Source of the DNA: Verrucomicrobia bacterium SCGC AAA164-M04
GTDB lineage: Bacteria; Verrucomicrobiota; Verrucomicrobiae; Verrucomicrobiales; Akkermansiaceae
Reading direction: 5' to 3'
Assembly: GCA_000383735.1 (NCBI GenBank)
Contig: KB912070.1
Span: 1-7,332 of the forward strand
Length of the DNA stretch: 7,332 nucleotides
The notes below the pieces were generated by a model. That model ran no database searches, was not told where the DNA came from, and was given only the letters and a program-made list of their open reading frames with translations. The position numbers and the translations under genes were made by a program. Position 1 is the stretch's first letter; each line of letters opens with the position of its first letter. This document shows, piece by piece, positions 6,123 to 7,332 of this stretch.

Positions 6123-7332
6123 ATGAAATTCATTTTTCTCGCGTTTATCTTATCGCTTCCCTTTCTCAACGCACGGGAGCCAATTTCGCTCTTCGACGGT
6201 AAATCATTGGAGCACTGGGAAGGCGATCCTAAGATCTGGCGTATCGAGGACAATGCAATCACTGCATCCATTCCCGCTGGTAAGAATCTGTCCCAAAATG
6301 AGTTTCTATATTGGAAAGAAGAAGTCGCTGATTTCGATCTCTCCCTGGATTACCGAATCACCGGTAGCCCGACCGCTAATTCTGGCATCCAAATCCGTTC
6401 TCAAAAGGACGCGTCGGGTCACGCCGCCGGATACCAGTGCGACCTTGACGGCGGCAAGCTTTGGCTCGGCCGAATCTATGACGAGCACGGACGCGGCCTC
6501 ATCGCCGAACGCGGAGCGCTCACCAAGATTTCACCCGACGGAAAAACCCATGCCCTTCCCTTTTCTGACCCCGCCTCCCTTACCCGCTTTGCCATAACCA
6601 ACGACTGGAACCACTACCTTATCAAATGCCGGGGCAATCGTATCGAGATCCACATCAATGGCATTCACTTCACCACCCTCGAAGATTACCAGCAAAACCA
6701 AGCCGACCTTTCCGGACTCCTCGCCGTCCAAATTCATAGCGGGGTCGGCCCGGCCAAAGTGCAATTCCGTGACATCACCCTGACTGCCTTTAATCAGAAA
6801 CAAACCACTCCCGCTAAAAAAGCATCACCCGGCATAGTCCCCGTCGACGCCCCAAATATCGGCTTCGAAAAAGGCAACTATGACGGCTGGACCCAGACCG
6901 GCACCGTTTGGTCTAAGGGCCCTATTAAAGGAGACACCATCGCAACCCGTGGTCGCGGCAATTCGACTCACGACGGTGACTTCTGGACCGGCGGATACGA
7001 AGTCTGGAACAGTGATGAAGCGCAGGGAACCCTCACTTCTACTCCGTTCAAGGTTACCCATCCATGGGCCACTTACCGCCTCGGGGCCGGACCACTCCCC
7101 GAAACGCGCGTGGAAATTCTCGACCCCACTTCCGGCGCAGTCCTCCACAAATCAAGCGGTCGCGGCCAAGTCGAAGATATGGCTCTCAACACCGTCGATC
7201 TTTCAGCCCATCTTGGGAAGTCAATTCAAGTTCGCCTTATCGATGAACATTCCGGCCCGTGGGGCCACCTCAATTACGACGACTTCCGTTTCCACAAATC
7301 GCCCCCGAATTCCTCATCTAACCCAGCCGGCC
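6123..7332 (+). CDS. Secreted DUF1080 (3-keto-disaccharide hydrolase-type) protein with a second beta-rich module, 3'-truncated
   Basis: The frame is open from ATG 6123 to the window end, giving 403 residues with no stop. MKFIFLAFILSLPFLNA is a clean signal peptide, probably cut after residue 18. Residues about 20-222 form a DUF1080 domain. It begins with ISLFDGKSLEHWEGD and includes FDLSLDYRI, SGIQIRSQ at 87-94, GYQCDLDGG at 103-111, WNHYLIKCRGNRIEIHING at 162-180 and IHSGVGPAKVQFRDI at 205-219. DUF1080 members have a concanavalin-like fold; some are now described as 3-keto-disaccharide hydrolases, and others are called family-16 glycoside hydrolases. After a linker rich in Thr, Pro and Lys (226-240) comes a second module (about 244-391). 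It opens with IGFEKGNYDGWTQTG, holds GDFWTGGYE, and closes with GHLNYDDFRFH, like ligand-binding jelly rolls seen in PVC-group exported proteins. Pro/Ser residues at 393-402 look like the start of another linker, so more domains may follow. Confidence 0.88.
   Translation, partial: MKFIFLAFILSLPFLNAREPISLFDGKSLEHWEGDPKIWRIEDNAITASIPAGKNLSQNEFLYWKEEVADFDLSLDYRITGSPTANSGIQIRSQKDASGHAAGYQCDLDGGKLWLGRIYDEHGRGLIAERGALTKISPDGKTHALPFSDPASLTRFAITNDWNHYLIKCRGNRIEIHINGIHFTTLEDYQQNQADLSGLLAVQIHSGVGPAKVQFRDITLTAFNQKQTTPAKKASPGIVPVDAPNIGFEKGNYDGWTQTGTVWSKGPIKGDTIATRGRGNSTHDGDFWTGGYEVWNSDEAQGTLTSTPFKVTHPWATYRLGAGPLPETRVEILDPTSGAVLHKSSGRGQVEDMALNTVDLSAHLGKSIQVRLIDEHSGPWGHLNYDDFRFHKSPPNSSSNPAG

Noticed and set aside
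6056..6271. 71-codon minus-strand frame in the leader of the DUF1080 gene
   Set aside because: Half of it is antisense to the signal-peptide region of the downstream gene, and the translation shows no domain or start support.
6531..7148. Two minus-strand frames (90 and 107 codons) opposite the DUF1080 gene
   Set aside because: They overlap a well-supported + strand coding region with signal peptide and domain motifs; low-complexity Gly/Val-rich translations are typical shadows.

Overview
All genes in this 7.3-kb window read on the + strand, and GC content is moderate. The gene content suggests a member of the Verrucomicrobiota or a related PVC-group bacterium. The clues are a secreted DUF1080 (3-keto-disaccharide hydrolase / 'family 16' type) protein, a secreted beta-rich protein ending in the 'YTIQ..SNL..W..VG....FFRI' tail common in verrucomicrobial exported proteins, a stand-alone Lon N-terminal-domain protein, and start codons with little Shine-Dalgarno sequence. 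This assignment is inference; there is no rRNA or other marker in the window.

Layout. Positions 1-756 hold the 3' part of an inositol-monophosphatase/CysQ-family phosphatase gene, cut by the window edge. It is followed by a DEDDy-type 3'-5' exonuclease (829-1545, or from 772), then a MetY-type O-acetylhomoserine sulfhydrylase (1625-2908). A 147-base intergenic stretch rich in small dyads (2909-3055) precedes a Lon-substrate-binding-domain protein (3056-3676). Six bases later comes a GTG-started secreted protein of unknown function (3683-4501). Argininosuccinate synthase argG (4551-5837) ends in a strong intrinsic terminator (5868-5901). After a 285-base gene-free leader region, a secreted DUF1080 protein with a second beta-rich module (6123 onward) runs off the right edge.

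How the genes relate. Two are clear biosynthetic enzymes (methionine/homocysteine and arginine synthesis). The phosphatase may be a PAP phosphatase of sulfate assimilation, which would connect it to metY, or may connect to nucleotide/RNA turnover with the neighbouring exonuclease; neither link is proven by the sequence. The last gene probably belongs to extracellular or periplasmic carbohydrate degradation. Most of the window is ordinary housekeeping sequence. I found no CRISPR array, insertion sequence, RNA gene or defence system, and no convincing new biological system. The points most worth a second look are the phosphatase-exonuclease pair, the structured 2909-3055 spacer, the in-frame Lon-domain/secreted-protein junction, and the two-module secreted protein cut by the window end.
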